Positions 8,708-16,923 of a stretch of DNA of 64,000 nt are shown piece after piece. Under the pieces are notes generated by a model, which had not been told where the DNA came from, did not search any database, and saw only the letters and a list, made by a program, of their open reading frames with translations. Positions within the stretch are counted from its first letter, which is position 1, and the number at the start of each line of letters is the position of its first letter. Source of the DNA: Comamonas sp. GB3 AK4-5 (GTDB taxonomy: Bacteria; Pseudomonadota; Gammaproteobacteria; Burkholderiales; Burkholderiaceae_C); assembly GCF_041320665.1 (NCBI RefSeq), contig NZ_CP166730.1, positions 682,001 through 746,000 on the forward strand. The letters are read 5' to 3'. Position numbers and translations under genes: made by a program.

Positions 8708-9195
8708 CGGATCAGCAAGGCGCAGGCGTACAAGCCCAGTCCAAAGACGGCATGCATGACCAGGCTGTGCATACGGGCCAGCCAGGGGCGCGGCGCGCGG
8801 CTGGCGGCCCAGCCTGCACCCAGGGCGGGTTGCATCACAAAAAACGGGAACACCACCGTGGCCGTACCGAACAGCAAGGCCGGCAGCAAACTAGGGGTGG
8901 CCAGCCAGGCGCTGCCCTGCCACAGCACCAGGCCAGCGGCAAAAGCGATACCGGTCAGAAAATGTACGGCCCAGCCCAGAACTGCCTCAAAGGCCTTGGG
9001 CGCCGCGGCACCAATGGGTGCGTGGGCAAAACGGCCATGGGGCATATGGGCAATCCAGCGGCCGACCAGGGCGTAGTCGAGTGCAGGCACGCCCAGCAGG
9101 CGCTTGCGCGCCGCAGCCCATAAGTCGGTGGCGATGGTGGCGCCTATGCCCATGGCGATGGTTTGGAGGGTGACAATGGGGTCAGTAAAGCTCAT
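8704..9195 (-). CDS. DUF2938 family membrane protein
   Basis: This 163-residue hydrophobic protein has about four predicted membrane segments (near residues 5-22, 72-90, 98-120 and 140-162). The start MSFTDPIVTLQTIAMGIGAT, the ARKRLLGVPALDYALVGRW stretch and the basic loop with HMPHGRF resemble DUF2938. Molecular function is unknown. It is divergent from a MerR-family gene and has a promoter with the MerR-type long spacer immediately upstream, so it is probably that regulator's target. A TTG 60 bases upstream is in frame but lies inside the promoter. The ATG at 9195 is the likelier start. Confidence 0.8.
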   Translation of the reverse strand: MSFTDPIVTLQTIAMGIGATIATDLWAAARKRLLGVPALDYALVGRWIAHMPHGRFAHAPIGAAAPKAFEAVLGWAVHFLTGIAFAAGLVLWQGSAWLATPSLLPALLFGTATVVFPFFVMQPALGAGWAASRAPRPWLARMHSLVMHAVFGLGLYACALLIR

Positions 9196-9240
9196 GGAAC
9201 GCTCGCGCAAACAAGAAGAAGCAAGATGCTGAAAAATCCC

Positions 9241-9271
9241 ACTATGCAAACTCAAGCCGACTTCAAGTCAA
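9241..9271 (-). promoter_or_regulatory. MerR-type promoter with 19-bp spacer for the DUF2938 gene
   Basis: On the minus strand a -35 TTGACT (9266-9271) and a -10 CATAGT (9241-9246) are separated by exactly 19 bp instead of 17. MerR-family activators act on such over-long spacers by twisting the DNA. The spacer contains an imperfect dyad centred on TCGG (AAG on one side, CTT on the other). The promoter sits 45 bp before the DUF2938 start and just in front of the divergent merR start, the usual arrangement. Confidence 0.65.
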
Positions 9272-9277
9272 GCCCCC

Positions 9278-9709
9278 ATGTTGGTTGATATAGGAGATGT
9301 GGTGCGGCGCACGGGGCTGGCCGCCTCCACCTTGCGCTATTACGAAGCCCAGGGCTTGATTGCCGCTGCGGGTCGCCATGGCTTGCGCCGCCAATACCAG
9401 CCCCAGGTCTTGCAGCAGCTGGCCTTGATCACCCTGGGGCGTACGGCGGGCTTTTCGCTGGCGGAAATTCGCCAGATGCTGGGCGATGGCGGCAGCCTGG
9501 TGGTGGACCGCCAGGCGCTGGAGCGCAAGGCCGACGAGCTGGACCGCAGCATTCGTCGCATGACGGCGCTGCGCGAAGGCCTGCGCCATGTGGCGCAATG
9601 CCCGGCGCCCCAGCATCTGGAATGCCCGAAATTCCAGCAAATCCTGCGCCTGCATACGGCCAGCCAGCGGCACAGGGCGGAAGAGGGCGGCGCTTCAGCG
9701 CATCCTTAA
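9278..9709 (+). CDS. MerR family transcriptional regulator
   Basis: This 143-residue regulator has an N-terminal winged helix-turn-helix (about 1-70; IGDVVRRTGLAASTLRYYEAQGL is the family signature) followed by a dimerisation helix (about 75-110). The C-terminal effector part is short and contains two cysteines and a histidine in QCPAPQHLECPKF; this could bind a metal or thiol-reactive ligand, but that is inference. It is divergently arranged with the DUF2938 gene and likely controls it through the 19-bp-spacer promoter between them. Specific inducer unknown. Confidence 0.88.
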   Translation: MLVDIGDVVRRTGLAASTLRYYEAQGLIAAAGRHGLRRQYQPQVLQQLALITLGRTAGFSLAEIRQMLGDGGSLVVDRQALERKADELDRSIRRMTALREGLRHVAQCPAPQHLECPKFQQILRLHTASQRHRAEEGGASAHP

Positions 9710-9758
9710 TCACGTCACATCGGCTGGCCGGTCTGGCTGCCGGATGCGGCGCAGCCCG

Positions 9759-9764
9759 TATAAT
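9759..9764 (+). promoter_or_regulatory. Probable -10 element (TATAAT) of the ahcY transcript
   Basis: A perfect TATAAT lies 11 bases before the first paired base of the SAH riboswitch, which is where a -10 box should be. No good TTGACA-like -35 is visible 16-18 bp upstream. Confidence 0.6.
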
Positions 9765-9774
9765 CGCGGCCTGT

Positions 9775-9848
9775 CCGAGGAGCGTTGCAGCGCCCCCAGT
9801 GTGAGCGGGGCGTGAGGCTCGGATTTTCATTGCAACGACGCTCACCCA
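9775..9848 (+). promoter_or_regulatory. SAH (S-adenosylhomocysteine) riboswitch controlling ahcY
   Basis: The sequence matches the SAH riboswitch class found in front of ahcY in betaproteobacteria. P1 is CCGAG (9775-9779) with CTCGG (9818-9822). P2 is CGCCCC (9791-9796) with GGGGCG (9807-9812). The loop strand GAGCG TTGCA (9780-9789) pairs with TGCAA (9831-9835) and CGCTC (9839-9843), forming the conserved pseudoknot. The known class switches expression on when SAH accumulates. The ahcY start is 75-80 nt downstream, and no terminator separates them, so control at the ribosome-binding site is more likely than attenuation. Confidence 0.93.
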
Positions 9849-9922
9849 CGCTTTCTGTGCGGTGAGGTTCATTCAAAGTCCCCCGCAGAACGTGGTTTTT
9901 CATTCATTTTTTGGAGAAAACC

Positions 9923-11353
9923 ATGAACGCTGCTGTTCGATTCAATCCTGCTGACTCCGCGATCACCGATATTTCCCTGGCCGCCTGGGGCCGCAAGGAA
10001 ATCAAGATCGCCGAAACCGAGATGCCCGGCCTGATGGCTGTGCGCGAAGAGTTCGCCGCTGCCCAGCCGCTGAAGGGCGCGCGCATCACCGGCTCGCTGC
10101 ACATGACCATCCAGACCGCAGTGCTGATCGAGACGCTGACGGCTCTGGGCGCGCAAGTGCGCTGGGCCTCGTGCAACATCTTCTCCACCCAGGACCATGC
10201 CGCAGCCGCCATCGCCGAAACCGGCGTGCCGGTCTACGCCATCAAGGGCGAATCGCTGAAGGACTACTGGGACTACACCCACGCCATCTTTGAATTCGGC
10301 GCCAAGGACACCGAGGGCGAAGGCCCGAACATGATCCTGGACGATGGCGGCGATGCCACCATGCTGATGCATCTGGGCAAGAAGGCCGAGAAGGACCTCT
10401 CTGTGCTGGCCAACCCCGGTTCGGAAGAAGAAAAGATCGTCTTCGCCGCCATCAAGGTCAAGCTGGCGGTGGACCCCACCTGGTACAGCCGCAAGAGCGC
10501 CCACATCCTGGGTGTGACCGAGGAAACCACCACCGGTGTGCACCGCCTGAACGAAATGTCGGCCAAGGGCACGCTGCTGTTCCGTGCCATCAACGTCAAC
10601 GACTCGGTGACCAAGTCCAAGTTCGACAATCTGTACGGCTGCCGCGAATCGCTGGTGGACGGCATCAAGCGCGCCACCGACGTGATGATCGCCGGCAAGG
10701 TGGCTGTGGTCGCCGGCTACGGTGACGTGGGCAAGGGCTGTGCCCAGGCCCTGCAAGCCCTGCGTGCCCAAGTGTGGGTCACCGAGATTGACCCCATCAA
10801 TGCCCTGCAGGCTGCCATGGAAGGCTATAAGGTCGTGACCATGGAGTACGCCGCTGACAAGTGCGACATCTTCGTGACCACCACCGGCAACAAGGACATC
10901 ATTCGCCACGAGCACATGATCGCCATGAAGGACGAAGCCATCGTCTGCAACATCGGTCACTTTGACAATGAAATCGACGTGGCGTCGATCGAGAAGTACG
11001 AGTGGGAAGAGATCAAGCCCCAGGTGGACCACATCACTTTCCCCGATGGCAAGAAGATCATTCTGCTGGCCAAGGGCCGTCTGGTGAACCTGGGCTGCGC
11101 CACCGGCCACCCCAGCTTTGTGATGTCCAACTCCTTTGCCAACCAGACCCTGGCGCAGATCGAGCTGTTCACCCGCCCCGATGCCTACGAAGTGGGCAAG
11201 GTCTATGTGTTGCCCAAGATCCTGGACGAAAAAGTGGCCCGCCTGCACCTGAAGAAGGTGGGTGCCCAGCTGACCGTGCTGAGCCAGGATCAGGCCGATT
11301 ACATCGGCGTGAAAAAAGAAGGCCCTTACAAGCCTGAAACATACCGTTATTAA
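9923..11353 (+). CDS. ahcY: Adenosylhomocysteinase AhcY
   Basis: This 476-residue enzyme hydrolyses S-adenosylhomocysteine to adenosine and homocysteine, removing the product inhibitor of methyltransferases. The NAD-binding Rossmann motif is [12 protein letters not shown]; the C-terminal PYKPETYRY is characteristic. The length corresponds to the long bacterial form, with an insert in the catalytic domain relative to animal enzymes. A GGAG Shine-Dalgarno precedes the ATG at 9923. It follows an SAH riboswitch, so the enzyme's own substrate likely induces it. Nearby metF continues the homocysteine-to-methionine part of the cycle. Confidence 0.97.
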   Translation: MNAAVRFNPADSAITDISLAAWGRKEIKIAETEMPGLMAVREEFAAAQPLKGARITGSLHMTIQTAVLIETLTALGAQVRWASCNIFSTQDHAAAAIAETGVPVYAIKGESLKDYWDYTHAIFEFGAKDTEGEGPNMILDDGGDATMLMHLGKKAEKDLSVLANPGSEEEKIVFAAIKVKLAVDPTWYSRKSAHILGVTEETTTGVHRLNEMSAKGTLLFRAINVNDSVTKSKFDNLYGCRESLVDGIKRATDVMIAGKVAVVAGYGDVGKGCAQALQALRAQVWVTEIDPINALQAAMEGYKVVTMEYAADKCDIFVTTTGNKDIIRHEHMIAMKDEAIVCNIGHFDNEIDVASIEKYEWEEIKPQVDHITFPDGKKIILLAKGRLVNLGCATGHPSFVMSNSFANQTLAQIELFTRPDAYEVGKVYVLPKILDEKVARLHLKKVGAQLTVLSQDQADYIGVKKEGPYKPETYRY

Positions 11354-11354
11354 C

Positions 11355-11466
11355 ACCCCCTGAGGCGCTTTGCGCCTTCCCCCTCTCTGGCTTCGCCGGA
11401 GGGGGACGACAGCCTCGCTGCGGGGCGGCCCTTGCTCGCTGTCTCTGAGCTGGGGCGCGCCAGTAT
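11355..11466. repeat. GC-rich dispersed intergenic repeat, copy 1
   Basis: This segment between ahcY and tlyA starts ACCCCCTGAG, contains a TTCCCCC ... GGGGGACG hairpin region, then GCGGGGCGGCCCTTGC, and ends GCGCGCCAGT. The same order of blocks occurs at 57033-57165 and, more diverged, at 12709-12795. It has no coding potential and looks like a REP/BIME-type element. Confidence 0.7.
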
Positions 11467-11515
11467 TTAGGGTCTGGCGCCATAGATAACCGAGATATTC
11501 CTGGAGAGCGACGCG

Positions 11516-12706
11516 ATGCGCGCAGATGTATTTTTAGTAGAAGCCGGTCATGCGACCACGCGCTCCCAGGCCCAGCGCCTGATTGCCAGTGGCGTGGAGT
11601 GGCGTTTGACGCCTCTGGCACCCTGGAAAAAAGTGGTCAAAAACGGTGACGAGATCCCTGCCGGCGCCGAGTTGCAGCTGTTGGATGCGGCCGAGGCCAA
11701 GTACATCTCGCGCGGTGGCTTGAAGCTCGAAGGTGCATTGGCGGCCACCGGCCTTTCGGTGGCCGGGCTGCGCTGCCTGGACGTGGGCCAGAGCACGGGA
11801 GGCTTTACCGATTGCTTGCTGCAAGCCGGTGCGACACAGGTGATTGGTGTGGACGTGGGCCATGGCCAGCTGCATGAGCGCCTGCGCTCGGACGCTCGCG
11901 TGGTGTGCGTGGAAGGGCTGAATGCCCGCGCCATGACGGCGGCTGCGCTGGAAGCCGCCTGCGATCTGGCGCTGTCGGAAGTCGTCGAGGAAGAAGAGGA
12001 CAACGACACCCAGCCGCAGGCACCCTATGCCTGGATGCGCAACGGTGGCCAGGTCGATGAAGACTATGACGACAGCGACGACGCCAAGGAGCAGGATGTC
12101 GAAGCCTTCAAGGCCGAGCGCGCTGCCATGGCACGCGCCAGGGCCGAAGGTTCGCGCCCGGTGGAATACCGCCGCAAGCCCGGTACCGAACATATCGACC
12201 TCACGCCCGCGTTCGACTTTGTCACCGGCGATGTGTCCTTTATCTCGCTGACCCTGGTGCTGCCCGCCGCCGTGCAGCTGCTCAAACCCCACGGCCATTT
12301 GCTGATGCTGGTCAAACCCCAGTTCGAGCTGCAGCCCGGCCAGGTGGGCAAGGGTGGCATCGTGCGCGATACCGCCTTGTATGCCGAGGTGGAGCAGCGC
12401 ATTCGCACCTGCCTGGAGTCCTTGGGTCTGACGGTCAAGGCCTGGCTGGATTCGCCCATTGAAGGCGGTGACGGCAACCATGAGTTCTTCGTCCTGGCCC
12501 AACAAGGCGCTGAGATCAAGGCCTTGCCCAGCCTGGAGGCTGAAGATGCGCCCGCCAAGCCGGTGGCAAAGGCTGCGGCCAAACGCCCGTCGCGGGCTGA
12601 GGTCCGCGCCAAGCGCAGCGCGCAGGAGCTGTACGAAGACCCCGAGGTGGCCAGTTTTGGTCAGCCCGGCCCTGCTCGCTCCAAGCAGAAAAAACGCAAC
12701 GCATAA
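11516..12706 (+). CDS. tlyA: TlyA-family RNA 2'-O-methyltransferase with an acidic insertion
   Basis: This 396-residue protein has an S4 RNA-binding domain (about 1-60) and an FtsJ/RrmJ-type methyltransferase domain (from about 63). The K-D-K-E catalytic residues can be placed at Lys70 (SRGGLKLEG), Asp239 (GDVSFISL), Lys267 (LVKPQFE) and Glu323 (NHEFF). The SAM motif is CLDVGQSTGGFTDCLLQ. TlyA proteins methylate rRNA (C1409 in 16S and C1920 in 23S in Mycobacterium). Usual length is about 250-270 residues; here about 80 residues (153-231), very rich in Asp and Glu, are inserted between motif I and the catalytic Asp. A Lys/Arg/Ala-rich tail of about 60 residues also follows the core. Substrate in this organism is not known. 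Confidence 0.88.
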   Translation: MRADVFLVEAGHATTRSQAQRLIASGVEWRLTPLAPWKKVVKNGDEIPAGAELQLLDAAEAKYISRGGLKLEGALAATGLSVAGLRCLDVGQSTGGFTDCLLQAGATQVIGVDVGHGQLHERLRSDARVVCVEGLNARAMTAAALEAACDLALSEVVEEEEDNDTQPQAPYAWMRNGGQVDEDYDDSDDAKEQDVEAFKAERAAMARARAEGSRPVEYRRKPGTEHIDLTPAFDFVTGDVSFISLTLVLPAAVQLLKPHGHLLMLVKPQFELQPGQVGKGGIVRDTALYAEVEQRIRTCLESLGLTVKAWLDSPIEGGDGNHEFFVLAQQGAEIKALPSLEAEDAPAKPVAKAAAKRPSRAEVRAKRSAQELYEDPEVASFGQPGPARSKQKKRNA

Positions 12707-12708
12707 AC

Positions 12709-12795
12709 ATCCCCTTGCGCAGCTGCGGCGCTTCCCCCCCGGGAGCGGCGCCTCGGCTGCGGGGTAGCCCAGGCCTCTGGCTGGGACTACCTGGG
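12709..12795. repeat. GC-rich dispersed intergenic repeat, diverged copy 2
   Basis: This segment between tlyA and metF shares the CCCCTT start, the GGCGCTTCCCCCCC block and CGGCTGCGGGGTAGCCC with the elements at 11355 and 57033, but the 3' half differs. The inverted blocks could fold into a hairpin. Confidence 0.5.
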
Positions 12796-12843
12796 TAAGG
12801 CAGCGCTGCCGCAACGCCATACAAAAATCCTACGGAGACCCGC

Positions 12844-13671
12844 ATGAGCTTTCCCGTCAGCTTTGAGTTTTTCCCCACCAAGACCCCCGAAGGTGCGACC
12901 AAGCATGAGCTGGTGCGCCAGCAGCTGTATGCGCGCCAGCCCGAGTTCTGCTCGGTCACCTACGGCGCCGGCGGCTCCACGCAAGAGGGCACTTTCCGCA
13001 TGGTGCGCGCCATCCTGGATGAGGGCATGGCCGCGGCCTCGCATTTCTCCTGCGTGGGGGCCACGCATGCCAAGGTGCGTGAGGAACTGACGCAGCTGAA
13101 AGCCATGGGCGTGCGCCGCATCGTGGCGCTGCGGGGCGATCTGCCCAGCGGCTACGGCCTGGGCGGCGAGTTCCAATATTCCAGCGATCTGGTGGCCTTT
13201 ATCCGCCAGGAATTCGGTGATGCCTTCCATATCGAAGTGGCGGCCTATCCCGAAACCCATCCCCAGGCGCGCAGCCCCGAGGCCGACCTGCAGGCCTTTG
13301 CTGCCAAGGTCAAGGCGGGTGCCGATTCCGCCATCACCCAGTACTTCTTCAATGCGGATGCCTACTACCGCTTCGTGGAAGGAATTGGCAAGCTGGGGAT
13401 TGCGGTGCCGGTCGTGCCGGGTATCATGCCGATCACCAATTCTTCCCAACTCATGCGCTTTTCCGATGCGACCGGCGCTGAGATTCCCCGCTGGATTCGC
13501 CTGCGTCTGCAGGCCTTCGGGGACGACGTGGCTTCCCTCCGTGCCTTTGGCCTGGACGTGGTCACGCACCTGTGCGAGCAGCTGCGCAGCCAAGGCGCGC
13601 CGGGCTTGCACTTCTACACCATGAACCAGAGCGCAGCGACCTTGGAGCTGTGCCGCCGCCTCGGCCTGTAA
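12844..13671 (+). CDS. metF: 5,10-methylenetetrahydrofolate reductase MetF
   Basis: This 275-residue FAD-dependent enzyme makes 5-methyltetrahydrofolate for methionine synthesis. The SFEFFPTKTPEGATKH start carries the catalytic Glu region, VTYGAGGSTQEGT is the conserved loop, and ALRGDLPSGYG and the AITQYFFNAD segment are typical. An ACGGAGA Shine-Dalgarno precedes the ATG. It follows ahcY and tlyA in the same direction, forming a methyl-cycle neighbourhood; whether the SAH riboswitch reaches this far is unclear because a repeat lies in each gap. Confidence 0.96.
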   Translation: MSFPVSFEFFPTKTPEGATKHELVRQQLYARQPEFCSVTYGAGGSTQEGTFRMVRAILDEGMAAASHFSCVGATHAKVREELTQLKAMGVRRIVALRGDLPSGYGLGGEFQYSSDLVAFIRQEFGDAFHIEVAAYPETHPQARSPEADLQAFAAKVKAGADSAITQYFFNADAYYRFVEGIGKLGIAVPVVPGIMPITNSSQLMRFSDATGAEIPRWIRLRLQAFGDDVASLRAFGLDVVTHLCEQLRSQGAPGLHFYTMNQSAATLELCRRLGL

Positions 13672-13745
13672 CAGACGCGCATTGCGCGCGCTGCCTTGTC
13701 TATGGTGTGCGGTGCCTGCCGTCTGTGCGAGACAGAGGACACTGC

Positions 13746-14525
13746 ATGCCATCCATCTGCCAGAACATCGGGCAAGAGCCCGAGACTGCACGCTACCGCT
13801 GGGTAGCGCTGTGGGGTGCGGCGCTGCTGCTCAGCGGCTGCGCACCGCTGCCACCCGCGCCGCCCTCCACGTCAACTGCGGCTGTGGTTCCTTCTGCTGC
13901 GCCGAGCACCGCCGCCAACCAGGTCAATCCGGCCGCCGATGCGGGCAATGCCCGCCCAGGCCGCTGGGGCTGGTGGCGCCATGACCGTGCCGGCGCTGAA
14001 GCCCTGGCCAAGGTCGCCCCCAAGCCTGCGCCACTCAGCGATCAGCCCGACCCGGCAGCCCAACTCGCGCCTGAGGCACGGGACAGCGACCAAAAAGGCA
14101 TTGCCTCCTGGTATGGCCCCGGCCTGCACGGCCGGCGCACGGCCAATGGCGAGCGCTTTGACAGCGGCGCGTTGACGGCGGCCCACCCTTCCCTGGCCTT
14201 TGGTACGCGCGTGTGTGTGCGCAGCGCGGCCACCGGCAAAACAGTGGTGGTGCGTATCAACGACCGGGGGCCGTTCGTAAAAAACCGTGTGATCGACCTG
14301 AGCCAGGCCGCCGCCGAGGAGCTGGGCATGATGGGCCTGGGCATCAAGCCGGTAGAGCTGTGGGCCCTGGCCGATGATGAGGTGCAATGCCCGGGCGACG
14401 AGCTCGATGAGGATTCGGATGTCGCAATAGACGGCCTGAGCGAAGCGGCCCGGGCGGCCTTGCAGGCGCACCGCGAGACCGTTTCCAGCAAGCCGGTCGT
14501 GCAGAGCAAGCCTCAGAAAAAGTGA
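13746..14525 (+). CDS. rlpA: RlpA-like septal ring lipoprotein (lytic transglycosylase family)
   Basis: This 259-residue protein has a lipoprotein signal peptide (lipobox LLSGC near residue 34) and a proline/alanine-rich linker. A double-psi beta-barrel domain follows (about 118-210) with IASWYGPGLHGRRTANGE and VRINDRGPFVKNRVIDLS, the RlpA signatures. The SPOR domain found at the C-terminus of E. coli RlpA is absent; instead there is a short acidic and Ser/Lys-rich tail. RlpA cleaves naked glycan strands during division in some species. The start is uncertain because the N-terminus precedes the lipobox by more than 30 residues. Confidence 0.85.
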   Translation: MPSICQNIGQEPETARYRWVALWGAALLLSGCAPLPPAPPSTSTAAVVPSAAPSTAANQVNPAADAGNARPGRWGWWRHDRAGAEALAKVAPKPAPLSDQPDPAAQLAPEARDSDQKGIASWYGPGLHGRRTANGERFDSGALTAAHPSLAFGTRVCVRSAATGKTVVVRINDRGPFVKNRVIDLSQAAAEELGMMGLGIKPVELWALADDEVQCPGDELDEDSDVAIDGLSEAARAALQAHRETVSSKPVVQSKPQKK

Positions 14526-14570
14526 GCGCCCTATGCGCAGCAGGTCTGCGCAGGCGCGGTAAAAGTCGGA

Positions 14571-14598
14571 CACACCACGCTGCGGCTGGCGTGGTGTG
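14571..14598. terminator. Perfect 10-bp hairpin between convergent rlpA and rlmJ
   Basis: Arms CACACCACGC (14571-14580) and GCGTGGTGTG (14589-14598) enclose an 8-base loop between two convergent genes. No T-run follows on either side, so it may stabilise 3' ends rather than terminate efficiently. Confidence 0.45.
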
Positions 14599-14619
14599 CG
14601 CCAAGTACCGGAAGAGACC

Positions 14620-15522
14620 TCAGCCGCCGGATTCCAGCGTGAAGCCGGCGTGCTTGTCCTGGCCCAGCAGCTTGACCATTTGCGGCAGCGACTGCTTGAG
14701 CTTTTCCTTGACGGTGAAGGGTGGATTGATCAGGAACATGCCGCTGGCGGGCAGGCCGGGGCGCTTGCTGGGCTCGTCTTCCGTGGCGGACAGGGCGGCG
14801 GACTGCATCTTGCTGGACTTCACCGTCAGCGTGGCATGCAGCCAGCTCTTGCCGGCCTTGGTGGCCATGGTCTTGAGGCGGCGTGGCAGATCATGCGCAT
14901 CCTGGCGGGCGATGATGGGATACCAGATGGCATAGGTGCCGGTGGCAAAGCGGACCAGGGCGTCCTGCACCATGTCGATCACACGGCCATAGTCGGTCTT
15001 GATTTCATAGCTGGGGTCGCACAGCACCAGGCCACGGCGCGAGGGCGGAGGCAGCAGTTTCTTCACGCCGCCAAAACCATCTTCCTGGGCAATCAGAATG
15101 CGTTTGCCTGGGTCCAACTGGGCGATGTTTCCGGCCAGGGTGCGCGAGTCCGTGGGGTGCAGCTCGAACAAATGCATCTTGTCCTGCGGACGCAGCAGGC
15201 TGTTGCTGATGAAGGGCGAGCCGGGGTAGACGCGCAGCTTGTTGCCCTGGTTGAAGCTGGCCAACACCTGCAGATAGTCCTGCAGCGCAGGCGTCAGCTG
15301 GTCCAGTGGCGTGTCCAGCAGGCGCTGCACGCCTTCGCTGGCTTCGCCGCTGGTGCTGGCGTAGTCGCCATCCAGGCGATACAGGCCGGCGCCGGCGTGG
15401 GTGTCCACCACCGTCAGCGCCGTCTCCTTTTGCGTCAGGTGCTGCAGGGTGGCAATCAAAACGGTGTGCTTGAGCACGTCCGCATGGTTGCCGGCATGGA
15501 AGGCGTGGCGGTAGCTGAACAT
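14620..15522 (-). CDS. rlmJ: 23S rRNA (adenine(2030)-N6)-methyltransferase RlmJ
   Basis: This 300-residue protein begins MFSYRHAFHAGNHADVLKHT, the RlmJ signature, followed by VDTHAGAGLY (SAM motif) and VYPGSPFI. RlmJ methylates N6 of A2030 in 23S rRNA. Motif IV, DPPYE-x-KTDY in the E. coli enzyme, reads DPSYEIKTDY here (nt about 15000-15030), a proline-to-serine change beside the catalytic aspartate. The RFATGTYAIWYP and MFLINPPF stretches are conserved. A serine/lysine-rich insertion of about 15-20 residues (SSKMQSAALSATEDEPSKRP) lies near the C-terminus compared with the E. coli protein. Confidence 0.92.
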   Translation of the reverse strand: MFSYRHAFHAGNHADVLKHTVLIATLQHLTQKETALTVVDTHAGAGLYRLDGDYASTSGEASEGVQRLLDTPLDQLTPALQDYLQVLASFNQGNKLRVYPGSPFISNSLLRPQDKMHLFELHPTDSRTLAGNIAQLDPGKRILIAQEDGFGGVKKLLPPPSRRGLVLCDPSYEIKTDYGRVIDMVQDALVRFATGTYAIWYPIIARQDAHDLPRRLKTMATKAGKSWLHATLTVKSSKMQSAALSATEDEPSKRPGLPASGMFLINPPFTVKEKLKQSLPQMVKLLGQDKHAGFTLESGG

Positions 15523-15876
15523 GGTGGTGCAGGAAAAGGGCCGCAGGGCGACCGCAAGGTATGGGGTGTATCGGGAAGCGTGCCGCGCGATGCAGGGCTG
15601 TGCACGGCGGTGCGGGCAGGGCCAAGTGTGGCGCGGCTGCCACCAGCCAGGGGGAAACATGGCCAGTTGCAGGGGTGTTTGCCCGTATTGGACTCTATTT
15701 CGTATAATGGAGAGCTTCGCAGCGATTTTATGGCCCCGCGGCGAAGGTTAAAGCTTCGGTTTTAACAACCCCGCCTAAGAGGCTTCCTTTAAAAGACAGG
15801 TTTCATATCTGCCTTTTTCAAGAAGAAGCGCCGACCGCGGAAAAGGGCCAGCCAAACCCTCTGAAAGAGAAAACTC
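15523..15876 (+). promoter_or_regulatory. Promoter and long leader of rplM-rpsI
   Basis: This 354-bp gap separates divergent rlmJ and rplM. A perfect TATAAT at 15703-15708 is a good -10 for rplM; no matching -35 is obvious (TTGGAC at 15688 is too close). It would give a leader of about 160 nt, A/T-richer near rplM. I found no recognisable r-protein autoregulatory fold. The rest (15523-15680) appears empty apart from any rlmJ promoter. Confidence 0.5.
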
Positions 15877-16305
15877 ATGTCTACATTCAGCGCAAAGCCC
15901 GCTGAGGTGCAACACGAGTGGTTTGTGATTGACGCCACCGATAAGGTGCTCGGACGTGTCGCCAGCGAAGTGGCACTCCGTCTGCGCGGCAAGCACAAGG
16001 CCATTTACACACCTCACGTTGACACCGGTGACTACATCGTCATCATCAACGCCGCCAAGATCAAGGTCACTGGCACCAAGAACTTGGACAAGGTGTACTA
16101 CCGTCACTCCGGTTTCCCCGGCGGCATCACTGCCACCAACTTCCGCGACCTGCAAGCCAAGTTCCCTGGCCGTGCACTCGAGAAGGCCGTCAAGGGCATG
16201 CTGCCCAAGGGTCCTCTGGGTTACGCCATGATCAAGAAGCTGAAGGTGTACGGCGGTGCCGAGCACCCCCATACCGCTCAGCAGCCCAAGGCTCTGGAAA
16301 TTTAA
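15877..16305 (+). CDS. rplM: 50S ribosomal protein L13
   Basis: This 142-residue protein shows [32 protein letters not shown] and [15 protein letters not shown], all standard for L13. It is followed after 10 nt by rpsI, the universal pairing. Its GC content and codon choice (AAG, CGT, GGT) look like a highly expressed gene. Confidence 0.98.
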   Translation: MSTFSAKPAEVQHEWFVIDATDKVLGRVASEVALRLRGKHKAIYTPHVDTGDYIVIINAAKIKVTGTKNLDKVYYRHSGFPGGITATNFRDLQAKFPGRALEKAVKGMLPKGPLGYAMIKKLKVYGGAEHPHTAQQPKALEI

Positions 16306-16315
16306 GGAGACCTAG

Positions 16316-16708
16316 ATGATTGGTGATTGGAACAATGGTACCGGCCGTCGCAAGTCCAGCGTCGCCCGTGTATTTCTGAAGAAGGGCTCCGGCAAGATCA
16401 CTGTGAATGGCAAAGACATTCAGCAGTACTTCGGCCGTGAAACCTCCATCATGATCGCAAAGCAGCCCCTGGTGCTGACTGGCAATGTCGAAGCTTTCGA
16501 CGTCCAGATCAACGTCCACGGTGGTGGTGAATCCGGCCAGGCTGGCGCTGCCCGCCACGGTATCACCCGTGCTCTGATTGACTATGACGCGGCTCTGAAG
16601 CCCGTCCTGAGCCAAGCTGGTTACGTGACCCGCGACGCTCGTGAAGTCGAGCGTAAGAAGGTCGGTCTGCGTTCTGCACGCCGCGCCAAGCAGTTCTCCA
16701 AGCGTTAA
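16316..16708 (+). CDS. rpsI: 30S ribosomal protein S9
   Basis: This 130-residue protein has the [19 protein letters not shown] start, [19 protein letters not shown] and the C-terminal RRAKQFSKR, whose last residues contact P-site tRNA. Co-transcribed with rplM (10-nt gap, AAGGAGA Shine-Dalgarno). Followed by an intrinsic terminator. Confidence 0.98.
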   Translation: MIGDWNNGTGRRKSSVARVFLKKGSGKITVNGKDIQQYFGRETSIMIAKQPLVLTGNVEAFDVQINVHGGGESGQAGAARHGITRALIDYDAALKPVLSQAGYVTRDAREVERKKVGLRSARRAKQFSKR

Positions 16709-16758
16709 TTCGCCGGGTCTACCGAAGGGTGGTCGATGCAAATCGGCCACGCTTTCAG

Positions 16759-16797
16759 AAAAAACCGCCACCGCTTTCGGGCTTGGCGGTTTTTTTG
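16759..16797 (+). terminator. Rho-independent terminator of rplM-rpsI
   Basis: Arms AAAAACCGCCA and TGGCGGTTTTT enclose a 13-base loop, and the second arm runs into a longer T tract. It lies about 50 nt after the rpsI stop. Confidence 0.9.
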
Positions 16798-16923
16798 TGG
16801 GCCAAAGACAGGCAGGCAGCGCGGGCAAAGCCCCCACTGTCACTGCCGGCAAAGCCCAGGCGCATGGGAATTCCCGAGCGCGCTGCATTACCATTTCCCG
16901 TATTGATTCCTCGGAGTATCCCC

